64,000 bases of DNA from Marinobacter sp. EhC06 (GCF_001650915.1 NZ_LXYO01000001.1:62001-126000), one strand, 5' to 3'; shown: positions 1-8,691, numbered from the stretch's first letter. Numbers and translations are program-made. Notes: a model not told the origin generated them from the letters alone.

Positions 1-24
1 CCCGGGAATCCAGAATTTCCCGGG
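1..24. other. 8-bp perfect inverted repeat at the window edge
   Basis: CCCGGGAA and TTCCCGGG flank an 8-base spacer. A T-rich run begins about 7 bases to the right. It could be the terminator of a rightward gene that ends left of the window, but the gap before the T-run makes that weak, and the neighbouring gene is not visible. Confidence 0.3.
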
Positions 25-91
25 CCGTGACTTTTTTTATGTGTTCCATAGCGTCGTTCCTGTTCAATCATTGTTGTTTGCGAATTTATTT

Positions 92-139
92 TTGGATAAC
101 GAACATTAATTACATATTAATATTCGTAAACGAACATTA
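92..139 (-). promoter_or_regulatory. Two GlpR-like operators, probably for a leftward gene outside the window
   Basis: TTCG-TAAA-CGAA at 123-134 fits the TTCG-N4-CGAA core of known GlpR (DeoR family) operators, and its flanks (AATA left, CATTA right) also resemble the E. coli consensus. A second site at 92-103 (TTGG-ATAA-CGAA) has one mismatch. The only gene to the right is the 3' end of the chemoreceptor gene, which runs leftward, so these sites more likely control a leftward gene starting left of base 1. Stretches 1-91 and 140-211 contain nothing else I can support. Confidence 0.5.
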
Positions 140-211
140 TCAAGCGAAAAAAACCGACCAATCAGACAAATTTGTTATATGGAAACGAAAGTTGGTTGGT
201 CGGCAGTTTGT

Positions 212-2218
212 TCAGTAGATACGAAAGCGAGCCATCAGCGACTCAATATTGGTCACGGAATCCTCCAGCCTGTCACAGGTAGTGACCAATTCGTTAATAT
301 TTTCAAGGCCTTCAGCCGCCGAGGCGCTGATTTCAGTGACCTGCCGCGCCACCGATTGACTGACATCCTCCTGCTCATCCATACCATGTCGGATATGTTC
401 AGCGCCCTGATGAATTTGCCCCATTGCCGAACCAATTCTGCCGGCTCCTTCTGAGACACTGGCCATCAACTCACGCACCGATCGCAGCTGTTCAAAGCTG
501 GAGTCCATGGAACTGACCGATTCCGATGCTTCCTGCTGGAGCCCTTCCACGAGATTCCGGATCGTATCGGTGCTTTCGGTGGTCTTCCGGGCCAGACCGC
601 GAACTTCATCTGCAACCACAGCAAAGCCGCGACCGGCATCACCTGCACGCGCTGATTCGATGGCGGCGTTCAAGGCCAAAAGATTGGTCTGGTTGGCAAT
701 ATCATCAATGGCCTCGGTAATCCTGCCAATATCGAAGCAAGCCTGCTCAAGCTGACGCAGTTTTCTGGCGGTCTGCTCTGCCTGGCGCTCCAGATCAGCA
801 ACACAGTCCATGCCACGCCCGGCTGCGGACAGGTTGTCTTCAACCTGCTTATTTACCTTGCCAACAAGTTTATGGGTATCCCGAACCGAACCAGCTACTT
901 CCCTGGCAGAAGCCTCCATTTGAGTCATCGCCGCTGCAATAGACCTGAATTCATCGGACTGAATTCGTATCCGTTCGTTGAAGTCCCTGGCAAACCCGGC
1001 GTTACCCGAGGCAATGACTGAAATGTCCGACCCCGCCTGTTGCAGGCTTCCCAAAACAGTCGCCATGGCTTCGGATAACCGGTTCACGGAACGCTTCAGG
1101 TCGATAAACTCGCCACAAGCCGGAAATTCGAGGGATCGAGAATAGTCGCCCCCGGCCATGGCAGCCAGATGTTCCTGGGTCGCCTGAAGTGGCCGGTTGA
1201 TCATCCGTCCAAGCCTGACTGACGTTGCCAGAGCGATCAGAACCACCAGGGGCAACAGCCAGTAAACCAGCTGTTCAGAATTCAGCGCGGTTTCATCCAG
1301 CGCGAACACAGAGGCGCTTGCTTTCTCGGCAACGGTTTGTCGTGCTTCATCCAGTCCGGATGCCATTGCCGAAAGCGTGCCGTCGACCTTCCTGGCCAAT
1401 AACTCCAATTCAAGCCGGCTCTGACGATAATCTGAATACTGGCTGATGATTCCGGCGTCATTGTTCACGGCAGCAAGAAACATCTCAACCAATGATGGCA
1501 GACCTTCCAGGCGAGGCACCTCACTCACCAGGGCCGATATGTCTTGTTCAAAGGTGCTGGTATTGAATCGGAGATTGTCGACGATGGCATTCAGTTCATT
1601 CGCGTCTTCTGTACTCACCATCTGCATGATTAGCAGCTCAATGTTTGTCAGGTTTTCCATCACCGTGGTGAACAGGTCGCGAATGTATATATCCCGTCCC
1701 GCCGGTTCAGCGCTTTCCCTGACCAGGGTTCTTTTCATCTCCCCGTTATTGGCGAGGAATTCACTCAGCCCCGAATTCACCGACTCCGACACCGACAGCA
1801 ACTGACCCTTGAGGGCCACTATCGCCTCAACCGAGGTCTGGAGATCAACCAGTTGGGCGTTCGCGGACTGGTTGACCGAAGCGAGCGTGGGGAACATCGC
1901 CGTACTGTCGGACGCACCGAAGGCATCCAGGCTGCCGGCAAGGTCGCTCAGTGCGTCCGAAAGTCTGTCAGATCGGGAATTCAGCAGCTTTTGATCAACT
2001 GCAGATACCACTTCCACTGAATATCTTGCGGTTCGTGATCGATGGGCTTCCATTTCCTGAATCAATCCGCTGAGCGGAAACACATCCGATGTCAGTTTGT
2101 CTGTGGTTCCCGAGAACGAAGACATGATGCTGATATTGAATGCTCCCCAGCAGACAATGATCACGCAAAGCAGGCCGAAGCCCGCATACAAACGATGAAT
2201 TACGGAGATTCTGTTCAT
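212..2218 (-). CDS. Methyl-accepting chemotaxis protein
   Basis: A transmembrane chemoreceptor of 668 residues that should signal to CheA/CheW at the inner membrane. The order is a short cytoplasmic start, TM1 at about residues 8-30, a helical periplasmic sensor of about 290 residues rich in Ser/Glu/Leu (four-helix-bundle type by appearance), TM2 near 330, a HAMP linker, and the coiled-coil signalling domain. The conserved hairpin tip is clear ([19 protein letters not shown] followed by [12 protein letters not shown]). I chose the ATG at 2218 because GGAAGGG lies about 10 bases upstream; an in-frame start at 2248 lacks support. It lies 214 bp downstream of, and in the same direction as, the glycerol-binding-protein gene. 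It could sense glycerol, directly or through that binding protein, but that is inference from position only. Confidence 0.93.
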   Translation of the reverse strand: MNRISVIHRLYAGFGLLCVIIVCWGAFNISIMSSFSGTTDKLTSDVFPLSGLIQEMEAHRSRTARYSVEVVSAVDQKLLNSRSDRLSDALSDLAGSLDAFGASDSTAMFPTLASVNQSANAQLVDLQTSVEAIVALKGQLLSVSESVNSGLSEFLANNGEMKRTLVRESAEPAGRDIYIRDLFTTVMENLTNIELLIMQMVSTEDANELNAIVDNLRFNTSTFEQDISALVSEVPRLEGLPSLVEMFLAAVNNDAGIISQYSDYRQSRLELELLARKVDGTLSAMASGLDEARQTVAEKASASVFALDETALNSEQLVYWLLPLVVLIALATSVRLGRMINRPLQATQEHLAAMAGGDYSRSLEFPACGEFIDLKRSVNRLSEAMATVLGSLQQAGSDISVIASGNAGFARDFNERIRIQSDEFRSIAAAMTQMEASAREVAGSVRDTHKLVGKVNKQVEDNLSAAGRGMDCVADLERQAEQTARKLRQLEQACFDIGRITEAIDDIANQTNLLALNAAIESARAGDAGRGFAVVADEVRGLARKTTESTDTIRNLVEGLQQEASESVSSMDSSFEQLRSVRELMASVSEGAGRIGSAMGQIHQGAEHIRHGMDEQEDVSQSVARQVTEISASAAEGLENINELVTTCDRLEDSVTNIESLMARFRIY

Positions 2219-2345
2219 TGGACACACCCTTCCCGCCGCGGTTATCAAAAAGCGGGCAAAACGGTAGAAAAAGGGCCGGCAGGGTTGGCCCCGGGAGGGG
2301 CTACCTTGAAATGCTTTAAAGGGGGGGAACTATAAGCAACCGGCC

Positions 2346-2367
2346 AAAACCCACCGTGACAACGGTG
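2346..2367 (-). terminator. Weak terminator after glpV
   Basis: CACCGT and ACGGTG form a 6-bp stem with a 4-base loop. On the minus strand it is followed by GGGTTTT. The short stem and the G's before the T's suggest partial termination, so read-through into the chemoreceptor gene is possible. Confidence 0.4.
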
Positions 2368-2432
2368 CTCTGCCTGTCGCAACTAAAGGGTCCTGTTGCG
2401 GCAGACATTGCTCTTGCAGGAATCAGCTCGCT

Positions 2433-4175
2433 TTAGCGCGCCTCTTCCCAGGTTTTCAGCAGCTCATCATAGGCAACGGTTTTGCCTTGCGGCTTCTCGT
2501 TCGCCAGCTTCGGCTTGGGTGCGCCGGGCTGGTCCAGCCAGTACTGCGGGTCGCGCGGCTCGTTCAGCTTTGGACCACAGGTCGGTTGTACGTTGGCACG
2601 TTCAAGGCGCTCCATGACCCGATCCTGAGCCTGGGCGAGGCCGTCGAGGGCTTCCTGAGGAGTGGCTTCACCACTGGCCGCCTGGGCAATGTACTGCCAC
2701 CATAGCTGGGCCAGCTTCGGATAGTCTGGCACGTTGGTACCGGTCGGGGACCACTGCACACGTGCCGGGCTACGATAAAACTCCACCAGGCCGCCCAGCT
2801 TCGGAGCCATTTCAGTCATCGCCTCAGACTCGATGTCGGACTCACGAATCGGAGTCAGGCCGGCAATCGTTTTCTCCAGAGATACGGTCTTGGATACGGT
2901 GAACTGCGCGTACAGCCAAGCTGCAAGGCGACGTTTCTCAGGCGTGGAATCCAGGAAAGTCCAGGAACCTACGTCCTGATAACCCAGCTTCATACCTTCT
3001 TCCCAGTAGGGCCCACGTGGAGACGGTGCCATGCGCCATTTAGGGGTGCCATCCTCATTCACAACGGGCAGGCCATCCTTGATCATGCTCGCGGTAAAGG
3101 CGGTGTACCAGAAGATCTGCTGGGCAACGTTGCCCTGAGCGGGAACCGGACCGGCCTCTGAAAAGGTCATGCCCTGAGCTTCGGGGGGCGCGTACTCACG
3201 CAGCCAATCCACGTATTTCGTAGTGGCATAAACAGCCGCAGGCCCGTTGGTTGCGCCGCCGCGGCTGACGCTTGCTCCAACCGGATGACATTCCTCAACG
3301 CGGATACCCCACTCATCAACAGGCAGACCGTTGGGAAGGCCCTTGTCGCCGGCACCCGCCATGGAGAACCAGGCATCGGTAAAGCGCCAGCCTAGGGAAG
3401 GGTCTTTCTTGCCGTAGTCCATGTGACCGTAAACGCGCTCACCGTCAATTTCCTTCACGTGAACCGAGAAGAACTCGGCGATATCCTCATAGGCCGACCA
3501 GTTGACGGGAACACCCAGGTCGTAGCCGTAGATCTCTTTGAACTGTTTTTGCAGATCTTCACGTTCGAACCAGTCGGCCCGGAACCAGTAAAGATTGGCG
3601 AACTGTTGCGACGGCAACTGATAGAGCTTGCCATCAGGCCCTGTAGTGAAGTCGAGCCCGATGAAATCATCGAGATCCAGAGTGGGCAGAGTGAGATCTT
3701 TACCGGCACCGTTCATGATGTCTTCAACGGCCACTACCTTGCCATAGCGGAAATGGGTACCAATCAGATCAGAATCGTTCACGTAGCCATCGTAGATGTT
3801 GCGTCCGGACTGCATCTGGGTCTGGAGCTTCTCGATGACATCGCCTTCCTGAATCAGTGTATGGGTCAGGTTTATGCCGGTAATTTCCGAAAACGCCTTG
3901 GCCAGAACATTGGACTCATATTCGTGAGTCGCAATGGTTTCGGAAACCACATTAATGTCCATGCCACGGAATTGCTCAGCGGCTTTGATGAACCACTCCA
4001 TTTCCTTGAGCTGCTCTTCCTTGCTCAGAGTAGAGTTCTTGAACGCTTCATTAACCCACTTCTCAGCCGCTTCACTGTATTGATCGGCGCTGACATGCAG
4101 GCTCAAACCCATGCAGGCGACACCAACGGCGGCGCTAAGCAAAAGGGTCCTCGGATATTTATTGTTGTTGAACAT
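2433..4175 (-). CDS. glpV: Glycerol ABC transporter substrate-binding protein (GlpV-like)
   Basis: Periplasmic binding protein of 580 residues, the capture component of the importer encoded just upstream. The signal peptide covers residues 1-30 (MFNNNKYPRTLLLSAAVG then a hydrophobic stretch ending LHVSA). At about 580 residues it is much longer than typical sugar-binding proteins, as is usual for the glpSTPQUV glycerol system described in Rhizobium. An ATG at 4175 with GAGG 8 bases upstream is preferred over the TTG at 4181. It is the last gene of the glpSTPQU-V order but is separated from glpU by 222 bp with its own promoter and operator, so it can be made in excess over the membrane parts. 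A close paralogue lies at 16727-18478. Glycerol as substrate follows from family and neighbours, not from visible binding residues. Confidence 0.88.
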   Translation of the reverse strand: MFNNNKYPRTLLLSAAVGVACMGLSLHVSADQYSEAAEKWVNEAFKNSTLSKEEQLKEMEWFIKAAEQFRGMDINVVSETIATHEYESNVLAKAFSEITGINLTHTLIQEGDVIEKLQTQMQSGRNIYDGYVNDSDLIGTHFRYGKVVAVEDIMNGAGKDLTLPTLDLDDFIGLDFTTGPDGKLYQLPSQQFANLYWFRADWFEREDLQKQFKEIYGYDLGVPVNWSAYEDIAEFFSVHVKEIDGERVYGHMDYGKKDPSLGWRFTDAWFSMAGAGDKGLPNGLPVDEWGIRVEECHPVGASVSRGGATNGPAAVYATTKYVDWLREYAPPEAQGMTFSEAGPVPAQGNVAQQIFWYTAFTASMIKDGLPVVNEDGTPKWRMAPSPRGPYWEEGMKLGYQDVGSWTFLDSTPEKRRLAAWLYAQFTVSKTVSLEKTIAGLTPIRESDIESEAMTEMAPKLGGLVEFYRSPARVQWSPTGTNVPDYPKLAQLWWQYIAQAASGEATPQEALDGLAQAQDRVMERLERANVQPTCGPKLNEPRDPQYWLDQPGAPKPKLANEKPQGKTVAYDELLKTWEEAR

Positions 4176-4204
4176 ATCCAACCTCGTTCGTCTTTTTATG
4201 AATG

Positions 4205-4230
4205 GAACGAAACAGCCGGGTTTCGTTTCC
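4205..4230. other. Imperfect dyad in the glpV leader
   Basis: GGAACGAAA and TTTCG-TTTCC form inverted arms with a one-base bulge, 30-55 bp upstream of the glpV start. It would be in the 5' untranslated RNA and might be a stabilising hairpin or an additional repressor site. Nothing decides between these. Confidence 0.3.
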
Positions 4231-4301
4231 GCAGTTATAGCGCTCTGGTCGCTATTCTTTTTTACCGGAATCTCCCGTGATCGATTCCGATCATTAAATT
4301 A

Positions 4302-4330
4302 AAAATAGTTCGTTTTCGAAATCATTACAA
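4302..4330 (-). promoter_or_regulatory. glpV promoter with a GlpR-like operator in the spacer
   Basis: On the minus strand TTGTAA (4330-4325) and TATTTT (4307-4302) are separated by 17 bp, a plausible sigma-70 pair. The spacer contains TTCG-TTTT-CGAA (4309-4320), an exact fit to the GlpR core, so repressor binding would occlude RNA polymerase. The distance to the glpV start is about 125 bp. Confidence 0.55.
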
Positions 4331-4353
4331 GTCCCTTTAAAGAAATTTTAGGT

Positions 4354-4389
4354 CCGGATGTTCGCAAAAAGAACATAACGAACATCCGG
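4354..4389. other. 11-bp perfect dyad between glpU and glpV
   Basis: CCGGATGTTCG and CGAACATCCGG flank a 14-base spacer that itself contains GAACAT, so ATGTTC/GAACAT half-sites occur three times. It begins 9 bp after the glpU stop codon. It could be an RNA hairpin that protects or partly terminates the upstream transcript, or a cluster of GlpR half-sites (the TTCG/CGAA elements are present but wider apart than N4). No T-run follows on the minus strand. Confidence 0.5.
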
Positions 4390-4397
4390 TTACGGAT

Positions 4398-4673
4398 TCA
4401 CCCCCAGCGCAACAGCACCAATAGCCACACCACCGAAGCCGCAAGCGCAACCCATAACGTGATATCGCTTACAGCCAGGAAAGCCAGGTGTATGTACGCA
4501 GCCGAGAGCAATCCGATAAACAGCCGGTCACCACGGGTGGTGGCAATCGGCAGAAAGCCCTTTCTTTCGGTGCACGGGGAGACAATTTCGTAAACCGTCA
4601 TTACTGCCAGAATTCCCGCAATCACGGCAAAGAAAATGGCAACGGTCGGTGTCCAGTTCATCCAGGCAATCAT
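4398..4673 (-). CDS. glpU: DUF2160 small membrane protein of the glycerol transporter (GlpU-like)
   Basis: A 91-residue inner-membrane protein with about three hydrophobic helices (around residues 10-28, 48-66 and 70-88). Proteins of this family (DUF2160) occur between the permease and binding-protein genes in glpSTPQUV-type operons; their role is unknown. AAGGAG lies 7 bases before the ATG at 4673, and only 11 bp separate it from glpQ, so it is translated as part of the importer operon. It may be an accessory subunit of the permease complex (inference). Confidence 0.8.
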   Translation of the reverse strand: MIAWMNWTPTVAIFFAVIAGILAVMTVYEIVSPCTERKGFLPIATTRGDRLFIGLLSAAYIHLAFLAVSDITLWVALAASVVWLLVLLRWG

Positions 4674-4684
4674 AAAACGTCTCC

Positions 4685-5491
4685 TTACACGCGTCCGAGG
4701 GCGAAGCCTTTGGCAACGTGGTTACGAACGAACCAGATCACCAGCAGGCCGGGAATGATGGTGAGTGAACCGGCAGCAGCCAGAACACCCCAGTCGATAC
4801 CGCTCGCCCCTATCGTTCGGGTCATGATTGCACCGATCGGCTGGGCATCCACGGACGTCAGCGTCCGGGCCAGCAGCAGCTCAACCCAGGAAAACATGAA
4901 GGCAAAGAACGCCGTTACCCCGATTCCGGAGCGAATCATCGGCAGAAACACCTTCACGAAGAACTTTGGAAAGCTGTAGCCATCAATATAGGCCATTTCG
5001 TCATACTCCCGGGGTACGCCGGACATGAACCCTTCCAGTATCCAGACAGCCAGGGGCACATTGAAAAGACAGTGAGCCAGCGCCACCGCAATGTGGGTGT
5101 CGAACAAGCCAATCGATGAATACAGCTGAAAGAAAGGCAGCAGGAAAACCGCCGGCGGCGCCATCCGGTTACTCAGCAGCCAGAAGAAAAGGTGTTTGTC
5201 ACCCAGGAACTTGTAGCGACTAAACGCATAGGCCGCCGGCAGTGCCACAAGCAACGTAATGGTTACGTTTATGGACACGTAAATCATCGAGTTTATGTAG
5301 CCGTTGTACCAACTGGGATCAGTAAAGATGACGGCATAGTTATCCAGGGTGAAATTCTGGGGCCAGAGGGTAAGCCCCCCGAGAATTTCCTGATTGGTCT
5401 TGAACGACATGTTCAACAACCAATAGATCGGAGTCAGGAGCAGCAGAATAAACAGCGTAATCCCGACGTTTTTTGAACGTGTCTGTCTCAT
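4685..5491 (-). CDS. glpQ: Glycerol ABC transporter permease (GlpQ-like)
   Basis: Inner-membrane permease of 268 residues from the MalG/carbohydrate type-I importer family, with about six transmembrane helices. The EAA-type cytoplasmic loop is visible near residue 165-185 (EYDEMAYIDGYSFPKFF), the site that docks on the ATPases. The ATG at 5491 (6 bases after AAGGAG) is preferred over the GTG at 5494. It lies 10 bp after glpP and pairs with it as the second half of the membrane channel. Confidence 0.9.
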   Translation of the reverse strand: MRQTRSKNVGITLFILLLLTPIYWLLNMSFKTNQEILGGLTLWPQNFTLDNYAVIFTDPSWYNGYINSMIYVSINVTITLLVALPAAYAFSRYKFLGDKHLFFWLLSNRMAPPAVFLLPFFQLYSSIGLFDTHIAVALAHCLFNVPLAVWILEGFMSGVPREYDEMAYIDGYSFPKFFVKVFLPMIRSGIGVTAFFAFMFSWVELLLARTLTSVDAQPIGAIMTRTIGASGIDWGVLAAAGSLTIIPGLLVIWFVRNHVAKGFALGRV

Positions 5492-5501
5492 CACACTCTC
5501 C

Positions 5502-6368
5502 TTATTTTTCTTTGTCGGCGTGCGTAATGGCGGTAAAGAAGAGCCATGAAATCAGCAATACAATGAGGAAGTAGATCAGCGAGAACGCAGCCGCGCGCCC
5601 CAGATCAAACTGCCCGATTGCCATGGTTGTCAGGGTCTGGCTCAAGAAGGTTGTGGAGCTGCCCGGCCCACCACCGGTAAGCACAAACGGCTCAATGTAG
5701 ATCATGAAGCTGTCCATGAACCGCAACAGCACTGCGATGATAAGAACACTCTTGAGCCTGGGCAGCTGGATATACCGGAACACCGCCCATTTCGAGGCAC
5801 GGTCAATTTCCGCCGCCTGGTAGAAGGCCTCCGGAATCGCCCTCAGTCCGGAGTAGCAGAGTAAGGCCACCAGCGGAGTCCAGTGCCAGACATCCATCAA
5901 CAGAACCGTCAACCACGCATCAAGGGTGTCTCCGGTATAGTTGTAGTCAATACCCAACTGATTGATCCCCCAGCCGAACAGACCGATGTCGCCACGGGCG
6001 AAGATCTGCCAGATGGTGCCAACCACGTTCCAGGGAATCAGCAGCGGAATGGCCAGCAGAATCAGACAGAGCGAGCCCTTGATGCCGGATTTGGGCATCA
6101 TCAGGGCAACCCCGATCCCGAGAGGGATCTGGATCAAGAGGACCGCGCCAGAGAATATAAACTGGCGAATCAGGGAATCCTGCAGGCGCTCGTTGCTCAG
6201 CACCTCCTTGAACCATTCTGTGCCTACATAGAACGCCTGGCCCGGACCGAAAATATCCTGGACCGAGTAATTCACCACGGTCATCAGCGGAATCAGCGCC
6301 GAGAAGGCAACGAGCAGAAATACCGGCAGCACCAGCCACCAGGCTTTGTTGTTTTGTACCTTTTGCAT
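5502..6368 (-). CDS. glpP: Glycerol ABC transporter permease (GlpP-like)
   Basis: Inner-membrane permease of 288 residues from the MalF/UgpA-like family, with six main helices. The EAA loop reads EAFYQAAEIDRASKWAVF. The ATG at 6368 shares its A with the glpT stop codon (TGATG), a 1-bp overlap that implies translational coupling; AGGAG lies 8 bases upstream. It forms the heterodimeric channel with GlpQ. Confidence 0.9.
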   Translation of the reverse strand: MQKVQNNKAWWLVLPVFLLVAFSALIPLMTVVNYSVQDIFGPGQAFYVGTEWFKEVLSNERLQDSLIRQFIFSGAVLLIQIPLGIGVALMMPKSGIKGSLCLILLAIPLLIPWNVVGTIWQIFARGDIGLFGWGINQLGIDYNYTGDTLDAWLTVLLMDVWHWTPLVALLCYSGLRAIPEAFYQAAEIDRASKWAVFRYIQLPRLKSVLIIAVLLRFMDSFMIYIEPFVLTGGGPGSSTTFLSQTLTTMAIGQFDLGRAAAFSLIYFLIVLLISWLFFTAITHADKEK

Positions 6369-7468
6369 CACTGTTGCTCCTGTACCAGGAATTCATCCAC
6401 ATACAGCTTCAGCCATTGCTTCGGGAACGAGAGATGAACCCGGCTGCCAATCGATGCTGCGAAGTCCTCACTCTGCCGGACTTTCATTTTCTCGTGGTCG
6501 AGCTGCACGGTAACTATCTTGTAGGTACCCAGATCCTCGACATCCAGGACCTCCGCCTCGAAGGTGTCGTCTGAAGCCACTGAGGACACTTCCACAAACT
6601 CAGGGCGGATTCCGATCTTGATGTTGGTGGACCTGGTCCGCTGCAGGACATCAACCTGCCAGGGTTCAAGTGCCACAACCGTGCCTCCGAAACACACGCC
6701 CCGGGGACATCGCTGTACCTCGATGAGATTCATGCCGGGACTTCCGATGAAAAAACCCACGAAGGTGTGGTTGGGCTGTTCGAACAGCTCCGTTGGGGTG
6801 CCGAACTGGACGATCTGCCCGCCGTACATCACGGCAATCTTGTCGGCAAAAGTGGAGGCTTCGAGCTGGTCGTGGGTGACATACACCATGGTGATGTCGA
6901 ACTGCTCGTGAATCTGCTTGAGCTTGCGGCGCAGCTTCCACTTGAGTTGCGGATCGATCACCGTCAGTGGCTCGTCGAACAGAATGGCCGAAACGTCTTC
7001 CCGCACCAGGCCGCGGCCCATGGAAACCTTCTGCTTCTCATCCGCGGTCAGGTTCTTTGCCTTTTTGTAGAGCTTGTCCTCAATCTCCAGGACTTCGGCA
7101 ATCTCATGAACGCGGGCCTTGATCTTGGAAGCTGGAACCTTGTTGTTCTTGAGGGGAAACGCCAGATTGTCGTAGACGGTCATGGAGTCGTAAATGACCG
7201 GAAACTGGAAAACCTGGGCAATATTTCTGTCTCGGGGAGACAGCTCATTGACACGCTTTCCGTCGAACAGGACATCGCCCTCGGAGGGCTGAACCAGGCC
7301 GGAAATAATGTTCAGCATGGTGCTTTTCCCGCAACCGGACGGCCCCAGCAGCGCGTAAGCCCCACCCTTGTGCCAGACGTGGTCGAGCTGACGGATGGCG
7401 TAATCGTCAGGGCCCTCGGGCATATCACTGTAACTGTGGGCGAGTGATTTCAATTGAATTTCAGCCAT
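6368..7468 (-). CDS. glpT: Glycerol ABC transporter ATPase with a degenerate signature motif (GlpT-like)
   Basis: MalK-type ATPase of 366 residues acting on the cytoplasmic face of GlpPQ. Walker A is canonical (GPSGCGKST), the Q-loop glutamine is in VFQFPV, Walker B is ILFDEPL with the catalytic Glu, and the switch histidine is present (VYVTHDQLEA). The ABC signature LSGGQ is replaced by LTADE, and the D-loop reads TVID instead of SNLD. A C-terminal TOBE-like domain follows from about residue 250. It overlaps glpS and glpP by 1 bp each (TGATG). The altered signature complements a defect in GlpS (see findings). 'GlpT' here follows the Rhizobium ABC naming; it is not the E. coli glycerol-3-phosphate antiporter. 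Confidence 0.9.
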   Translation of the reverse strand: MAEIQLKSLAHSYSDMPEGPDDYAIRQLDHVWHKGGAYALLGPSGCGKSTMLNIISGLVQPSEGDVLFDGKRVNELSPRDRNIAQVFQFPVIYDSMTVYDNLAFPLKNNKVPASKIKARVHEIAEVLEIEDKLYKKAKNLTADEKQKVSMGRGLVREDVSAILFDEPLTVIDPQLKWKLRRKLKQIHEQFDITMVYVTHDQLEASTFADKIAVMYGGQIVQFGTPTELFEQPNHTFVGFFIGSPGMNLIEVQRCPRGVCFGGTVVALEPWQVDVLQRTRSTNIKIGIRPEFVEVSSVASDDTFEAEVLDVEDLGTYKIVTVQLDHEKMKVRQSEDFAASIGSRVHLSFPKQWLKLYVDEFLVQEQQ

Positions 7469-8562
7469 CAGACAGACCCTCCTGAAACCTGAGACGGTGT
7501 GTGCACCAGTTGTTCGTTATTGTCGAAGACGAACAGTTTGTTGATCGGCAAGTACACCTTGATTGGTGAGCCTGTGTGGTACTGATGCACGCCCATCAAC
7601 TGCAAGACCATTTCGAAGTGACTGTTCTCCACATGCATGAAGGTTTCAGAGCCACTGATTTCGCTGAGCTCTACCTCCATGGACATTTCCAGATCATCGT
7701 CGCTGGTAGGCACCAGACCGATATGGCTGGGTCGGATCCCGAACCAGTAGTCACCCGGTTGAAGCTTGGCCAGCTCCTGGGTCAGCGCGTGGTGTGAATA
7801 TTCGTCGAAGGTCACTTCGGTTTCAGAAACACGCCCGCGAATCATGTTCATCGGGGGTTCACTGAACAACTGTGCAGCGAGGGTGTTCACGGGGGCGCGG
7901 TAGACATCCATCACCGGGCCGGTCTGAACCACCTGGCCTTCGTGTAACAATGTGGTTGTGCCACCGAGCGCCAGGGCTTCGTTGGCTTCCGTGGTGGCGT
8001 ATACCGCTATGCACTGCCGCTCCCGGAACAGGTCCCGCAGTTCCGCCCTGAGCTCTTCGCGCAGCTTGTAATCAAGGTTGACCAGAGGCTCATCGAATAG
8101 CACCAGCGCGGCATCCTTCACCAGCGCCCGGGCCATGGCAGTTCGCTGCTGCTGGCCACCAGACAGTTCCAGCGGGTAGCGTTTGAGCAGAGGGTCTATC
8201 CGAAGCATGGACGCGGTTTCTTTCACCCGGCGATCAATCTCGGACTCCGCCATTTTTGCAAGCCGCAGCGGCGAGGCGATGTTTTCGTAGACGGTCAGAT
8301 TGGGGTAATTGATGAACTGCTGATAGATCATCGATATGTTGCGGCTCTGCACGCTCTGCCCTGTGACGTCCTCACCGTTATAGATCAGACGGCCGCTATC
8401 AGGCTTGTCCAGCCCGGCCATCAGTCGCATCAGTGAAGTCTTTCCGGCCAGTGTCCGGCCGAGCAGAACGTTAAAGGAACCTGCCTCAAAGGTGAGGTTG
8501 GCATCCCGGATATAGTCGACACCGTCGACCTCACGGGAGAGATTCTCCAGTGTTAAGGACAT
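7468..8562 (-). CDS. glpS: Glycerol ABC transporter ATPase lacking the switch histidine (GlpS-like)
   Basis: MalK-type ATPase of 364 residues, first gene of the importer operon. Walker A is atypical (GRTLAGKTS, still GxxxxGK[ST]), the Q-loop is IYQQFINYP, the signature is canonical ([15 protein letters not shown]) and Walker B is LVLFDEPLVNLD. Where MalK has VTHDQ, this protein has ATTEA, so the H-loop histidine is a threonine. A TOBE-like C-terminal domain follows. It should pair with GlpT. The start at 8562 faces the divergent sigma-54 regulator gene, and the promoter is the -24/-12 element at 8644-8659. Confidence 0.9.
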   Translation of the reverse strand: MSLTLENLSREVDGVDYIRDANLTFEAGSFNVLLGRTLAGKTSLMRLMAGLDKPDSGRLIYNGEDVTGQSVQSRNISMIYQQFINYPNLTVYENIASPLRLAKMAESEIDRRVKETASMLRIDPLLKRYPLELSGGQQQRTAMARALVKDAALVLFDEPLVNLDYKLREELRAELRDLFRERQCIAVYATTEANEALALGGTTTLLHEGQVVQTGPVMDVYRAPVNTLAAQLFSEPPMNMIRGRVSETEVTFDEYSHHALTQELAKLQPGDYWFGIRPSHIGLVPTSDDDLEMSMEVELSEISGSETFMHVENSHFEMVLQLMGVHQYHTGSPIKVYLPINKLFVFDNNEQLVHTPSQVSGGSV

Positions 8563-8623
8563 AGGCTTTCCTTTTTGTTCTTGTGGAAACGCACTCCGGG
8601 CCGATTTACACCGACCACGAAAA

Positions 8624-8635
8624 TTCGATTTCGAA
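8624..8635. promoter_or_regulatory. GlpR-like operator at the glpS transcription start
   Basis: TTCG-ATTT-CGAA, inside the inverted repeat ATTCGATTTCGAAT (8623-8636), fits the GlpR core. Counting from the -12 element, transcription should start near 8633, so the operator spans roughly -2 to +10 and would block initiation. Confidence 0.55.
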
Positions 8636-8643
8636 TCTCCTTA

Positions 8644-8659
8644 CGCAAGGGCTATACCA
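8644..8659 (-). promoter_or_regulatory. Sigma-54 (-24/-12) promoter of the glpSTPQU operon
   Basis: On the minus strand TGGTAT-AGCCC-TTGC has the required GG (8658-8657), exactly 10 bases, then GC (8646-8645). Eight of the twelve consensus positions match. It lies 82 bp upstream of the glpS start and next to a gene for a sigma-54 activator with an intact GAFTGA motif, which is strong circumstantial support. Confidence 0.6.
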
Positions 8660-8673
8660 GATTTCGAAGCTCC

Positions 8674-8691
8674 GTAGGTAATTTCACCTAC
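8674..8691. promoter_or_regulatory. 6-bp perfect dyad upstream of the sigma-54 promoter
   Basis: GTAGGT and ACCTAC flank AATTTC, about 40-58 bp upstream of the predicted glpS start. It may bind the sigma-54 activator or another factor; sigma-54 enhancer sites are usually further out. In the rest of 8563-8894, CGAA-N2-TTCG dyads at 8745-8754 and at 8906-8915 (inside the first codons of the regulator gene) are the only other symmetrical elements seen. Confidence 0.35.

Noticed and set aside
27..454. Short plus-strand open frames at the left edge
   Set aside because: No ribosome site or recognisable domain, and they overlap operator-like DNA and the 3' end of the chemoreceptor gene.
7468..8562. 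glpS considered an inactivated ATPase gene because of its altered H-loop
   Set aside because: The rest of the protein is intact, and the change is matched by the altered signature of GlpT, which suggests functional asymmetry rather than decay.
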